Shown one piece after another: positions 17,434 to 25,915 of a stretch of 64,000 nt of DNA. The notes under the pieces were generated by a model. The model was not told where the DNA came from and searched no databases. It saw only the letters and a program-made list of their open reading frames with translations. Position numbers and translations under genes: made by a program. The DNA is from Enterococcus hermanniensis. Its GTDB lineage: Bacteria > Bacillota > Bacilli > Lactobacillales > Enterococcaceae. The stretch covers positions 1-64,000 of the forward strand of contig NZ_JXKQ01000008.1 of NCBI RefSeq assembly GCF_001885945.1. Direction: 5' to 3'. Position 1 is the stretch's first letter. Each line of letters opens with the position of its first letter.

Positions 17434-18485
17434 CGGGAAAATATTCGCGTGTGCAGATCGCGCTTTATTCTGGGTTAGTTTCTTTTTTGTTGATTCTAAG
17501 CACATTGTTTCTGTATATGTACGCCATTGGAAAAAGAGGATTGTTTGGTCAACTGTTCGGAGCACGAATATTTTACATTCCATTGTTTATTCATATCGTG
17601 ATCTTATCATTGACAGTGTGTGCGATTGTTTACTTTTTAGTCGCATTTTTAGAAAAACGCCAACTAGGAAAAATCGAAAAAAAATTACAAATTTTGGCAG
17701 CTGGAAATTATGAACAAGCGTTTTTAGATACACCGATTTCACAAAACAAAGAAATGTTGCTAGTCGATCATGATATTAAACGTATCAAAGAGAAATTGAT
17801 TACGACTTCTCGGGATTTACAACAATTGAGTAGCCAACCGCAAATGATCGATGGGACAACGAAAGAAAAAATCTTAGAAGAAGAACGGCACCGCTTAGCT
17901 CGGGAATTACATGATTCGGTCTCTCAGCAGCTGTTTGCGGCGATGATGATGATGTCAGCCTTAAATGAGCAGTCACAATATTCTGAAGAGCTAGAACCGT
18001 ACAAGAAACAACTAGCAATGGTTGCGGATATCATCAATGCTGCACAATCTGAAATGCGAGCGTTGCTCTTGCATTTACGCCCGATTAGTTTAGAAGGAAA
18101 AAGTCTGCGTCAGGGAATCGAGCAATTATTGAAAGAGTTACAAACAAAAATTCAGATCCAATTAAAATGGGACATCCAGGATATCTCCGTTGCTTCAAGC
18201 ATTGAGGATCAGTTATTCAGAGTGGTCCAAGAACTTTTATCTAATACATTACGCCATGCAAAAGCGAATGAGTTAGAAGTCTACTTAAAAATTGTTGATC
18301 AAAATGTTTTATTGCGAATCATTGATGATGGCGTTGGCTTTGAAGCCAAAGACGAACATGCAGGAAGCTACGGACTGAGAAATATCCGTGAGCGGATTGC
18401 GAGTGTTGGTGGGACTACTAAGATCATTAGTTTTAAAGGTCAAGGAACAAGTGTTGAAATCAAAGTGCCTGTAGTAACACAGTAA
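17430..18485 (+). CDS. liaS: LiaS, sensor histidine kinase
   Basis: 351 residues. Two N-terminal membrane helices flank a short extracellular loop (about residues 12-32 and 50-75), then a HAMP-like stretch, the HisKA_3 dimerisation helix with phospho-acceptor His161 in RLARELHDSVSQQ, and a HATPase domain with DNTLRHAKA-type N box (here LLSNTLRHAKAN), DDGVGF and GLRNIRERI. The small extracellular loop is typical of intramembrane-sensing kinases. It phosphorylates LiaR. Start overlaps liaF (ATGA). Confidence 0.92.
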   Translation: MTGKYSRVQIALYSGLVSFLLILSTLFLYMYAIGKRGLFGQLFGARIFYIPLFIHIVILSLTVCAIVYFLVAFLEKRQLGKIEKKLQILAAGNYEQAFLDTPISQNKEMLLVDHDIKRIKEKLITTSRDLQQLSSQPQMIDGTTKEKILEEERHRLARELHDSVSQQLFAAMMMMSALNEQSQYSEELEPYKKQLAMVADIINAAQSEMRALLLHLRPISLEGKSLRQGIEQLLKELQTKIQIQLKWDIQDISVASSIEDQLFRVVQELLSNTLRHAKANELEVYLKIVDQNVLLRIIDDGVGFEAKDEHAGSYGLRNIRERIASVGGTTKIISFKGQGTSVEIKVPVVTQ

Positions 18486-18498
18486 AAAGGTGTTGGAA

Positions 18499-18528
18499 TT
18501 TGTAAGTACAAACAAGTAACTATAGAAT
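18499..18528 (+). promoter_or_regulatory. Possible internal promoter with dyad upstream of liaR
   Basis: TTGTAA (18500-18505) and TAGAAT (18523-18528) are 17 bases apart. A 14-base perfect dyad (TTTGTA-AG-TACAAA region, 18499-18512) covers the -35 and could be an operator. Confidence 0.4.
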
Positions 18529-18563
18529 CAATGAAAATTATTAACGTCGCTAGGAGGTAAAAA

Positions 18564-19196
18564 ATGATTCGAGTGTTATTAGTAGATGATCACGAAATGG
18601 TTCGTCTAGGTGTTTCCTCTTATTTATCAATTCAACAAGATATTGAGGTAGTGGGAGAAGCAGAGAATGGTGAAGAAGGATATGATAAAGCTTTAGTCCT
18701 ACGTCCAGATGTGATTTTAATGGATTTGGTGATGGAAGTAATGGATGGGATAGAGTCAACCAAAAAAATCCTGAAAGATTGGCCGGAAGCTAAAATATTG
18801 ATCGTGACAAGTTTTATCGATGATGAGAAAGTCTATCCAGCAATTGAAGCTGGGGCATCGGGCTATTTACTAAAAACATCAACAGCCCATGAAATTGCAG
18901 ATGCTATTCGGGCAACTTACCAAGGTGAACGAGTATTGGAACCAGAAGTGACGACTAAGATGATGGATCAATTATCCAATCGCCATCGTCACGTATTACA
19001 TGAAGAATTAACCAATCGTGAACAAGAAATTTTATTATTGATCGCTCAAGGCATGAGTAACCAAGAAATTGCGGATGAATTATTCATTACCTTAAAAACA
19101 GTCAAAACGCATGTTTCAAATATCCTGGCAAAATTGGAAGTCGAGGATCGGACGCAAGCCGCTATCTATGCCTTTAAACACGGGTTAATAAAATAG
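18564..19196 (+). CDS. liaR: LiaR, response regulator (NarL/LuxR family)
   Basis: 210 residues. Receiver domain with acidic DD pair at residues 8-9, phospho-acceptor Asp54 (VILMDLVM), T/S and K switch residues (VTSF, YLLKTS), and a C-terminal LuxR-type helix-turn-helix ([15 protein letters not shown] to [13 protein letters not shown]). LiaR activates the envelope-stress regulon and its own operon; in enterococci changes in LiaFSR give daptomycin tolerance. The 78-base gap from liaS holds a TAGGAGG SD and a candidate promoter. A large hairpin overlaps its stop codon. Confidence 0.93.
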   Translation: MIRVLLVDDHEMVRLGVSSYLSIQQDIEVVGEAENGEEGYDKALVLRPDVILMDLVMEVMDGIESTKKILKDWPEAKILIVTSFIDDEKVYPAIEAGASGYLLKTSTAHEIADAIRATYQGERVLEPEVTTKMMDQLSNRHRHVLHEELTNREQEILLLIAQGMSNQEIADELFITLKTVKTHVSNILAKLEVEDRTQAAIYAFKHGLIK

Positions 19197-19223
19197 AGAG
19201 GTCATCTCTGTTTTATTAACCCG
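19181..19223 (+). terminator. Hairpin overlapping the liaR stop codon
   Basis: 13 perfect pairs (19181-19193 with 19211-19223) plus 5 more (19195-19199 with 19205-19209) around a 5-base loop. The left arm is inside liaR codons. The following sequence CTCTTTGTTAT is only moderately T-rich, so it may also protect the 3' end. Confidence 0.65.
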
Positions 19224-19311
19224 CTCTTTGTTATACTTGGATTTATAGTTGTTGTTCTTTTTTAAGCAAGCATCTCTTTGATGTTATTAGTGTATAAAAT
19301 AAGGAGCTATC

Positions 19312-19977
19312 ATGAAACAAAATTTTGCAATTATTGGATTAGGAAGGTTCGGCGGAAGTATTTGTCGGACATTGATCGAGTCTGGTCAGGAAGTTTTAGC
19401 GGTTGATAGTAATGAAGATCGAGTCAATGAATATATGAATATTGCCACACATGCTGTAGTTGCGAATGCGCAAGATGAAATGACGTTGCGTTCATTAGGT
19501 ATTCGAAATTTTGACCATGTGATCGTGGCTATCGGAGAAGACATCCAGGCAAGTATTCTGGTCACTTTGATGGTCAAGGAAATGGGTGTGCCAGACATCG
19601 TAGCTAAAGCTCAAAATGAATACCATGCCCGTGTGTTAGAAAAAATTGGAGCAGACCGTGTTGTTCACCCAGAACGTGACATGGGGCAACGTTTAGCACA
19701 CAATTTAGTTTCTAAAAATATTTTAGATTACCTAGAATTATCAGATGAATTTTCATTGGCTGAAATCAATGTAACCAACCGTAAATTTTATGGAAAAACG
19801 CTGAATGAATTAGATTTTCGGCGCCGCTTTGGTTTGAATGTCGTAGCAATTCGCCGTGATAAACAAGATCCAATCGTTACACCAGGAGCAGAAGAAGTGG
19901 TACAAAAAGATGATCATTTAGTGGTGATTGGTCGTGATGAAGATGTGGACTACTTAGATGAAAAAATGAATGGATAG
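19312..19977 (+). CDS. KtrA/TrkA-type potassium-channel regulatory subunit
   Basis: 221 residues, the standard length of KtrA/KtrC. N-terminal RCK Rossmann domain (IIGLGRFGGSI, then VLAVDSNEDRV) binds NAD or ATP and possibly c-di-AMP through the C-terminal TrkA_C domain (about residues 135-220). It would gate a membrane KtrB-type K+ channel, which is not encoded in this window. SD AAGGAGC at 19301-19307. It is followed 10 bases later by the HesB-like gene and may be co-transcribed with it. Confidence 0.88.
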   Translation: MKQNFAIIGLGRFGGSICRTLIESGQEVLAVDSNEDRVNEYMNIATHAVVANAQDEMTLRSLGIRNFDHVIVAIGEDIQASILVTLMVKEMGVPDIVAKAQNEYHARVLEKIGADRVVHPERDMGQRLAHNLVSKNILDYLELSDEFSLAEINVTNRKFYGKTLNELDFRRRFGLNVVAIRRDKQDPIVTPGAEEVVQKDDHLVVIGRDEDVDYLDEKMNG

Positions 19978-19987
19978 GTGAGAATAG

Positions 19988-20275
19988 ATGGAATTGACGA
20001 TTACTCCAAAAGCACAAGAATGGTTCAAAAAAGAAATGGAACCAACGGACGATCAAGGAATTAAGTTTTATGGAAAAGTTTATGGCAAAACGCAAGTTCA
20101 TGATGGTTTTTCCGTTGGTATAGCCGTCGATACACCAGAAAAAACATTAGTTAAAGAAACGATTGGTAGTCAATTATTTTTTATTGAAGAAGCGGATGAA
20201 TGGTTTTTCAAAGGGTACGATTTAGAAGTGGATTATGATGAAGAGTTGGATGAACCAAAGTATAAGTTTAACTAG
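19988..20275 (+). CDS. HesB/YneR-like family protein without cysteines
   Basis: 95 residues, acidic, matching the HesB-like domain in outline (MELTITPKAQEWFKKEM at the start and a YDLEVDYDEE-type end). True IscA/SufA scaffolds bind Fe-S clusters through three cysteines; this protein contains none, as is usual for the YneR-like branch in Firmicutes, so an Fe-S role is unlikely. Function unknown. SD GGTGAG; tightly placed between the K+ channel regulator and a lipid-linked glycosyltransferase. Confidence 0.7.
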   Translation: MELTITPKAQEWFKKEMEPTDDQGIKFYGKVYGKTQVHDGFSVGIAVDTPEKTLVKETIGSQLFFIEEADEWFFKGYDLEVDYDEELDEPKYKFN

Positions 20276-20287
20276 GATGTGATTTGA

Positions 20288-21220
20288 ATGTTGTCAGTAA
20301 TTGTCCCCTGTTTTAATGAAGAGGAAGCGATCCCATTATTTTTTACAGCAATGGAAAAAATAAAAAAAGAAGTTTTACATGAGTTTGAATATATTTTTAT
20401 CAATGATGGGTCAAGTGATCAAACCTTAGAGGTCTTACGTGAATTAGCAGAGAAATATAATGATGTCCGCTATATTTCTTTTTCACGTAACTTTGGAAAA
20501 GAAGCGGCTTTATATGCTGGACTGCAGGCCTCTAAAGGAGAGCTAGTCACTGTCATGGATGTAGATCTTCAAGATCCACCCGAGCTTTTACCTCAAATGA
20601 TTAATTTAGTTGAGACGACTGATATTGATTGTGTTGGGACTCGGCGGGCTGACCGAGAGGGAGAACCGTTAGTTCGCAGCTTTTTTGCTAAGAAATTTTA
20701 TCAATTGATCAACCACATCAGTGATACCGAAATGGTGGATGGTGCTCGAGATTATCGGTTAATGACGCGTCAAATGGTCGATGCCGTTTTAGAATTGACG
20801 GAGCACAATCGCTTTTCTAAAGGATTGTTCAGTTGGGTCGGTTTTAAAACAGAGTACATTTCATTTGAAAATAGGGAACGAGCAGCTGGGGAAACCTCGT
20901 GGTCATTTTGGAAACTTTTTAATTATTCAATTGATGGGATCGTCAATTTCTCAGATGTACCTTTAAGCATCGCCTCATTTGTTGGCGGTTTTTCTTGTGT
21001 GGCCTCTGTCATTGCCATGATTTTTATTATTGTTCGGGCACTCCTTTTTGGAGATCCTACAGCAGGTTGGCCCTCTTTAGTGACGATTATTTTGTTTATC
21101 GGTGGTGTTCAATTGTTGGGAATCGGAATTATCGGAAAGTATATTGGAAAGATTTTCTTGGAGACCAAAAATAGACCTGTTTATATTGTGAAAGAGACTG
21201 AAAAAAAGTTGAAGCCGTAG
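20288..21220 (+). CDS. GtrB/CsbB-like GT2 (undecaprenyl-phosphate sugar synthase)
   Basis: 310 residues. GT-A domain with LSVIVPCFNEEEAI, FINDGSSDQT and MDVDLQDPP (the DLQDPPE signature of GtrB/DPM1-type enzymes), followed by two membrane helices near residues 230-255 and 263-290. Such enzymes load glucose, galactose or a similar sugar on undecaprenyl phosphate; a GtrA flippase and a GT-C transferase then place it on a wall polymer. A gtrA-like gene is 2 kb downstream and two GT-C-like genes follow within 17 kb. The stop lies inside a strong terminator. Confidence 0.85.
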   Translation: MLSVIVPCFNEEEAIPLFFTAMEKIKKEVLHEFEYIFINDGSSDQTLEVLRELAEKYNDVRYISFSRNFGKEAALYAGLQASKGELVTVMDVDLQDPPELLPQMINLVETTDIDCVGTRRADREGEPLVRSFFAKKFYQLINHISDTEMVDGARDYRLMTRQMVDAVLELTEHNRFSKGLFSWVGFKTEYISFENRERAAGETSWSFWKLFNYSIDGIVNFSDVPLSIASFVGGFSCVASVIAMIFIIVRALLFGDPTAGWPSLVTIILFIGGVQLLGIGIIGKYIGKIFLETKNRPVYIVKETEKKLKP

Positions 21221-21236
21221 CTTCAACTTTTTTAAT
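21202..21236. terminator. Bidirectional terminator
   Basis: 14-bp stem (21202-21215 with 21220-21233) whose A-rich left and T-rich right ends serve both the GtrB-like gene and the convergent dehydrogenase gene. Confidence 0.85.
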
Positions 21237-22179
21237 ACCCATTTTTTAAATTTACTTGATTGACAGCCAGCTCATTTTTTTCAAGGTAACTTTTTAAATT
21301 TATTAAAAAAATCTTCATAAATTTATTTTGAAAATCAACAGTGAGTCCTGAAATATGAGGGGTGATCAATAGATTATCAAGTTCCCATAATGGACTATCT
21401 TTTGGTAGTGGCTCTTCTTCGAATACGTCTAAAGCAGCAAATGCGATTTGCTGTTTTTTCAATGCTGTGGTCAATTCTTTGGTATGAACAGTGTTCCCAC
21501 GGCCTACGTTTACAAAGACAGCTGAGGATTTCATTTGATCAAAAACATCACTATTAAAAATATGATAGGTATCTGCAGTGCCTGGTAGAATACCGATTAC
21601 AATATCCATATCGGAAACAATTTTAGTCAAATTTTTGATTGAGTAAGTTTCGATAAATCCTTCAGCGGAATGCCCCGTCGTATTGATACCGTAAACATTT
21701 ACTCCTAAGCTGCGGATGGATTTTGACAATTGCTGCCCAATATGGCCAGTTCCGACAACCAATAAATTTTTCCCGGCTAATTGGTCGTAATGAGTAAAAT
21801 CAGCCACCCATTCTTTTTTTTCTTGATATTTTACAGCTTGGTTTAGCCCCCGATAATAACTCAATAACGTACCAATGATGTGTTCACTGATCGATAGAGC
21901 ATGGATCCCACTGCCGTTTGAAAGTAGAACATCACGTTCTGAGAATTGTTCTAAAGGTAAGTAATCCACACCGGCTGAAATCGATTGGACCCACTTCAAT
22001 TGTGTGCTCGCTAGCAAAGCATCATTTAATTCTTTTTTCCAGCCAACCGAAATTGCTACATGATCTACTTCGTCCTTAGAAAGAGCGGTCTTAATTAAAT
22101 AATCAGGAGCGAGTGCTTGGATTTTTTCAATAAATTCAGTTCGGAATTCTCGTTGTAAAAAAATAATTGGTTTTGACAT
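21232..22179 (-). CDS. D-isomer-specific 2-hydroxyacid dehydrogenase
   Basis: 315 residues. NAD-binding domain with GTGHIGQQL and the three catalytic positions of the family: Arg in NVGRGN, Glu in EEEPLP and His in TPHISG. It reduces or oxidises a 2-keto/2-hydroxy acid; the substrate is not evident and a role other than D-lactate formation is likely, given the distant similarity to LdhD. Minus strand, convergent with the GtrB-like gene. SD GAGGGAAG lies before the start. Confidence 0.82.
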   Translation of the reverse strand: MSKPIIFLQREFRTEFIEKIQALAPDYLIKTALSKDEVDHVAISVGWKKELNDALLASTQLKWVQSISAGVDYLPLEQFSERDVLLSNGSGIHALSISEHIIGTLLSYYRGLNQAVKYQEKKEWVADFTHYDQLAGKNLLVVGTGHIGQQLSKSIRSLGVNVYGINTTGHSAEGFIETYSIKNLTKIVSDMDIVIGILPGTADTYHIFNSDVFDQMKSSAVFVNVGRGNTVHTKELTTALKKQQIAFAALDVFEEEPLPKDSPLWELDNLLITPHISGLTVDFQNKFMKIFLINLKSYLEKNELAVNQVNLKNGY

Positions 22180-22231
22180 TAAACTTCCCTCATTTCAATT
22201 CACATCTTGGCTCTATTTTAACAAAATAAGT

Positions 22232-22264
22232 GAAAAAAAACTGCTTACGAAATCGTAAGCAGTT
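22232..22264 (-). terminator. Intrinsic terminator of the DUF1189 gene (minus strand)
   Basis: 11-bp stem (22239-22249 with 22254-22264), 4-base loop; the run of A at 22232-22240 becomes the U tract on the minus strand. Confidence 0.85.
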
Positions 22265-23078
22265 ATTTCATTGGTAATTCAATTCGTGGAAAAAAGGTCG
22301 TGACTCTAAAAAAGATAAATAAACTAATAAATGTAATCAAGAGGCTGACATCAAATTCGGGTTGAAATAGTGAAATCAGTGTTGCGATGATCGTTGGTAT
22401 CGTTGCGCAATAAACAATTGTCTTAAACGATTCGAAAAAGGTGATCCGGCGCAATCTTAGTTTTGCTACAATCGTTCCCGCAATTCCCGCAATCAACAAA
22501 GTAACAAATAAATTAATGAAAGCGGGGTATAATCCAGCAATCAGCATTACCAACGGTGTCCAAGCAGGAATTTCTAAGTCTTTCAATCCAGCTTTCAGTT
22601 TCTCACCCGTCAGACTTTTTAATGGTTCTTGTTTGTAAGAAAAGGTTAGGACGTTATCTCCAAACATTGTCGAACTGATGCCACCATAATCGGGTAAAAC
22701 GACGACAGCTTTACTTTTAAGTAACCCCACACTAAAGTAATTACCAACTAAATCTTTTTCGACTTCTTTTTGACTCCGTTTGCCAGCTGGATCAAAAGTG
22801 AAAATAATCGAATCGGTTTGGTAAATAAATCCCTGATCATTCGAATCAGTTTTAATTTGTCCATCTTCAATCGTAAAGTCAGGAACTTTTTGAACGATTT
22901 TCAAACTATCAGCTTTGATTTGAGTCATTACTTGGAAGGCTTGATAAACAGTCGGAATAGCTAATAGGATACTCAAACCGATTAAATAGATAATTGATTT
23001 CCAGAAGGGCGTGCTTCTAGCTTGGCTAAGATCTTCAAAACGAAACAAAGATCCTTTAAATAATTGACGAAAAGTCAT
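22263..23078 (-). CDS. DUF1189 family membrane protein
   Basis: 271 residues. One N-terminal helix after a short cytoplasmic start, an extracellular domain of about 130 residues, then three or four helices at the C-terminus (from LVMLIAGLYPAF on). This matches DUF1189, a family near maltodextrin genes in some Firmicutes and otherwise without known function. I chose ATG 23078 (MTFRQLF) because TTGGAGCG lies just upstream on the minus strand; a longer frame extends 20 codons further but has no SD. Divergent from the GtrA-like gene. Confidence 0.72.
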   Translation of the reverse strand: MTFRQLFKGSLFRFEDLSQARSTPFWKSIIYLIGLSILLAIPTVYQAFQVMTQIKADSLKIVQKVPDFTIEDGQIKTDSNDQGFIYQTDSIIFTFDPAGKRSQKEVEKDLVGNYFSVGLLKSKAVVVLPDYGGISSTMFGDNVLTFSYKQEPLKSLTGEKLKAGLKDLEIPAWTPLVMLIAGLYPAFINLFVTLLIAGIAGTIVAKLRLRRITFFESFKTIVYCATIPTIIATLISLFQPEFDVSLLITFISLFIFFRVTTFFPRIELPMK

Positions 23079-23239
23079 GTGATCGCTCCAATCTATATAT
23101 ACAAATGTCATTGTAGCGAAGTAGGGTTGAAATAACAAGGTGAAGGATAAAAAACTAAAAAGAAATCAAGAAAGAATTGACTCCCATTCAAAGCTTCGTT
23201 ATCTTACTAAGGGAGAGCTTAAATAGAAAGAGTGAACGT

Positions 23240-23707
23240 ATGAAAATTTATCAAGGATTTAAACAGTATTTAGTAGAAAAAAAGCTTTGGGAAGTTTTTA
23301 TTTATTTATTTTTTGGTGGCTTAGCGACAGTTGTTAATATCGTTACTTTTTTGTTAGCGTATCAAGCCTTTCATCTTAGTTGGCCGATTTCTAATACGAT
23401 CTCATGGATTTGTTCGGTTTTATTTGCCTTTGTCACGAACAAATTATGGGTGTTCCAATCAAAAACGGAAGGCATTGGTGCATTGGTTTGGGAATTTAGT
23501 AAATTTTTAGTTGCCCGTATCATTTCCTATGGAATGGATATGGCCTGCATGTATTTATTTATCGATATGTTCCATACCGGAAATTTGATTGCTAAAATCA
23601 TTACACAAGTAGTCGTAGTAATCGCAAATTATTTCTTTAGTAAAGTATTTATTTTCAAAAAAATCGAGGGCATCGAAGAAGAGAAATCGGATTCTTCGCC
23701 GCGCTAG
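23240..23707 (+). CDS. GtrA family membrane protein (lipid-linked sugar flippase)
   Basis: 155 residues with four membrane helices and the conserved YLFFGGLATVVNIVTF opening and ANYFFSKVFIF ending of the GtrA family. GtrA proteins are thought to flip undecaprenyl-phosphate sugars made by GtrB. ATG 23240 is preferred; AAAGAGTG upstream is a modest SD. A TTG start 21 codons earlier would add a basic segment with no family match. The natural partner is the GtrB-like gene at 20288, separated by two minus-strand genes. Confidence 0.82.
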   Translation: MKIYQGFKQYLVEKKLWEVFIYLFFGGLATVVNIVTFLLAYQAFHLSWPISNTISWICSVLFAFVTNKLWVFQSKTEGIGALVWEFSKFLVARIISYGMDMACMYLFIDMFHTGNLIAKIITQVVVVIANYFFSKVFIFKKIEGIEEEKSDSSPR

Positions 23708-23778
23708 GCATATTTTTTGAAGAACTATGCATTGTTTGATACAGTCTTTATGTAAGATACTTAAGGAGGAATTAGACA

Positions 23779-24387
23779 ATGACTTATACTTTACCCGAGT
23801 TACCTTATGGTTACGATGCATTAGAACCTTATATCGATACAGAAACGATGCACTTGCATCATGATAAACATCATAATACGTATGTAACAAATTTAAATGC
23901 AGCAATCGAGAAACATCCAGAATTAGGGGAACAATCAATCGAAGAATTAGTCAGTAATTTGAATGACGTTCCTGAAGATATCCAAACGGCTGTCCGCAAC
24001 AACGGCGGTGGTCATGCAAATCACAGTTTCTTCTGGAAAATTTTAGCACCTAATGCTGGCGGTGAACCAACAGGAGAAATCAAAACCGCGATCGATGAAG
24101 CGTTCGGTAGCTTTGAAAAAATGCAAGAAGAATTTAAAACGGCTGCAACTGGTCGCTTTGGTTCTGGTTGGGCATGGTTAGTATTGAACAATGGTAAACT
24201 TGAAATCACATCAACTGCTAATCAAGATAGTCCGTTAACGGATGGCAAAACACCAATCATCGGACTAGACGTTTGGGAACATGCTTATTACTTAAAATAT
24301 AAAAATGTTCGTCCTGACTACATTGCGGCTTTTTGGGCTGTTGTTAATTGGGATCAAGCAAATAAAAACTTAGCTGACGCAAAATAA
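23779..24387 (+). CDS. sodA: Superoxide dismutase (Mn/Fe)
   Basis: 202 residues, standard length. Metal ligands are in place: His27, His82 (NHSFFW), Asp164 and His168 ([10 protein letters not shown]). The [11 protein letters not shown] stretch and GSGWAWL suggest a manganese enzyme. It removes superoxide in the cytoplasm. SD AAGGAGG at 23762-23768. Single gene closed by a good terminator. Confidence 0.96.
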   Translation: MTYTLPELPYGYDALEPYIDTETMHLHHDKHHNTYVTNLNAAIEKHPELGEQSIEELVSNLNDVPEDIQTAVRNNGGGHANHSFFWKILAPNAGGEPTGEIKTAIDEAFGSFEKMQEEFKTAATGRFGSGWAWLVLNNGKLEITSTANQDSPLTDGKTPIIGLDVWEHAYYLKYKNVRPDYIAAFWAVVNWDQANKNLADAK

Positions 24388-24402
24388 TCAGTGGCTTTTT
24401 CG

Positions 24403-24434
24403 AAGAAAGACTGTTTTTCAGTCTTTCTTTTTTT
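24403..24434 (+). terminator. Intrinsic terminator after sodA
   Basis: AAGAAAGACTG (24403-24413) pairs with CAGTCTTTCTT (24419-24429), 5-base T loop, run of T. Confidence 0.9.
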
Positions 24435-24617
24435 GTCTAATTTCTAAAAGCTTCCTAAAATATTCATATTTATATGGTATAAATCAAGGATATAGGGTAA
24501 TTTTAAATTAATACGTTGTATTTAGAATAGTATACTTAATATTTATTGAAGCTAGTTGTATGCTAAATTGAGTTATGAGAAAATAAAAAATGTAAAAATT
24601 GCTGATAGAGGTGTAGC

Positions 24618-25874
24618 ATGAGTCGCGGAAAAAAAATTGTTGTCGGAATCTTGATCTTATTGAATTTATTTGTTGGCGGAATCACCTACTACGCGGTCCA
24701 AGTGACCAATGACGCGAGTAAAATGGTCGATAGTATAAATAGTAAAACAAAACGAAACAGTACAAAAAGAAGTAAATCAACACAACCTAATATTGATAAT
24801 GCAGAACCATTCTCCATTTTGTTAGCGGGTGTGGATACAGGAGATTTAGGACGGACAGAACAAGGGCGTTCTGACAGTATGATGGTGGTTACGATCAATC
24901 CTAAGAAAAAAACATCAACGATCGTCAGCCTTGATCGTGATATTTTAACTAAAATTGTTGGTTACGGAACGAATGATAAATTGAATCACGCCTATGCTTT
25001 TGGTGGTGTCGATATGTCGATGGATACGATCGAAAATCTTTTAGATATTCCGTTAGATCATTATGTATCGATCAACATGAAGGGCTTGAAGGATTTGATT
25101 GATGCTGTTGGTGGAATCGAAGTTAATAATAAAATTGATTTCACATTAGATGGTGTCCACGTCAAAAAAGGGAAACAAACATTAAATGGCGAGACTGGTT
25201 TGGCCTATGCTCGGATGCGGCATGAGGATCCTGAAGGGGACGTCGGTCGTCAAAAACGACAACGTGAAGTAGTTACAAAGATCCTGAAAAAGGCGATGTC
25301 GATCAATGGCGTCGGAAACTACAAGAAAATCTTAAAGGCCGTCGAAAAAAATATGACGACCGATTTATCTTGGGATGATATGCTGGATATCGGAACAAAC
25401 TATCTACCGGCATTTGATACAATCAAGCAAAAACAGTTAGTCGGTAAAAATGAAATGATTGATAATATCTACTATCAAATTTTAGGAACGAACGAACTAT
25501 TAGGTATTCAAAATACGTTGAAGAAACAATTAGGGATTGCAACAGCAACGACTTTACCAAACTTATCAGAAACAGATGCGGATACATTGTTTTATGATGA
25601 TTCCGATGGTAAAGCCAGTGACGATACTAGTCAGTATGCGCCAGGCTACGATGATGCGAATAATTATAGTACCGATGAAAACACTTATGACAGTTCTGCG
25701 ACAACAGATAATGGGTATCAAGGGTATAGTGATCCGACTACGCAAAATGATCAAGGATACACGAATAACCAAGATCAAGGATATGGTGGAACAGCAACCG
25801 ATCCAAATGCTAACGATACTACACAGCAAAATAATACTTATGATGCTTATGGTCAACCAGCTGCCGGTTATTAA
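24618..25874 (+). CDS. LCP family (LytR-CpsA-Psr) wall-polymer ligase
   Basis: 418 residues. Membrane helix near residues 6-27, then the LCP domain (about 65-285) with AGVDTGDLGR, DSMMVVTINP, SLDRDILT and YARMRHEDPEGDVGRQKRQ, which hold the conserved Asp and Arg residues that bind the lipid pyrophosphate. LCP proteins move wall teichoic acid or polysaccharide from undecaprenyl pyrophosphate onto peptidoglycan. The last 110 residues are a low-complexity tail rich in D, N, Q, T, Y and G, longer than needed for catalysis. SD AGAGGTG. The 230 bases upstream are AT-rich with no confident promoter. Confidence 0.9.
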   Translation: MSRGKKIVVGILILLNLFVGGITYYAVQVTNDASKMVDSINSKTKRNSTKRSKSTQPNIDNAEPFSILLAGVDTGDLGRTEQGRSDSMMVVTINPKKKTSTIVSLDRDILTKIVGYGTNDKLNHAYAFGGVDMSMDTIENLLDIPLDHYVSINMKGLKDLIDAVGGIEVNNKIDFTLDGVHVKKGKQTLNGETGLAYARMRHEDPEGDVGRQKRQREVVTKILKKAMSINGVGNYKKILKAVEKNMTTDLSWDDMLDIGTNYLPAFDTIKQKQLVGKNEMIDNIYYQILGTNELLGIQNTLKKQLGIATATTLPNLSETDADTLFYDDSDGKASDDTSQYAPGYDDANNYSTDENTYDSSATTDNGYQGYSDPTTQNDQGYTNNQDQGYGGTATDPNANDTTQQNNTYDAYGQPAAGY

Positions 25875-25875
25875 T

Positions 25876-25912
25876 AAAAAAGACGCGTCCAAAACGGACA
25901 CGTCTTTTTTAT
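25876..25912. terminator. Bidirectional terminator
   Basis: 15-bp stem with one mismatch (25876-25890 with 25896-25910) with A and T runs at its ends, between the convergent LCP and rlmD-like genes. Confidence 0.88.
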
Positions 25913-25915
25913 ATA

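Noticed and set aside
23555-23938. 127-codon minus-strand frame across gtrA-like end and sodA start
   Set aside because: Antisense to two clear genes and without an SD.
25680-25870. Possible tandem DNA repeat or CRISPR-like array
   Set aside because: The similarity is codon-level low complexity within a continuous protein tail; no regular repeat-spacer period.
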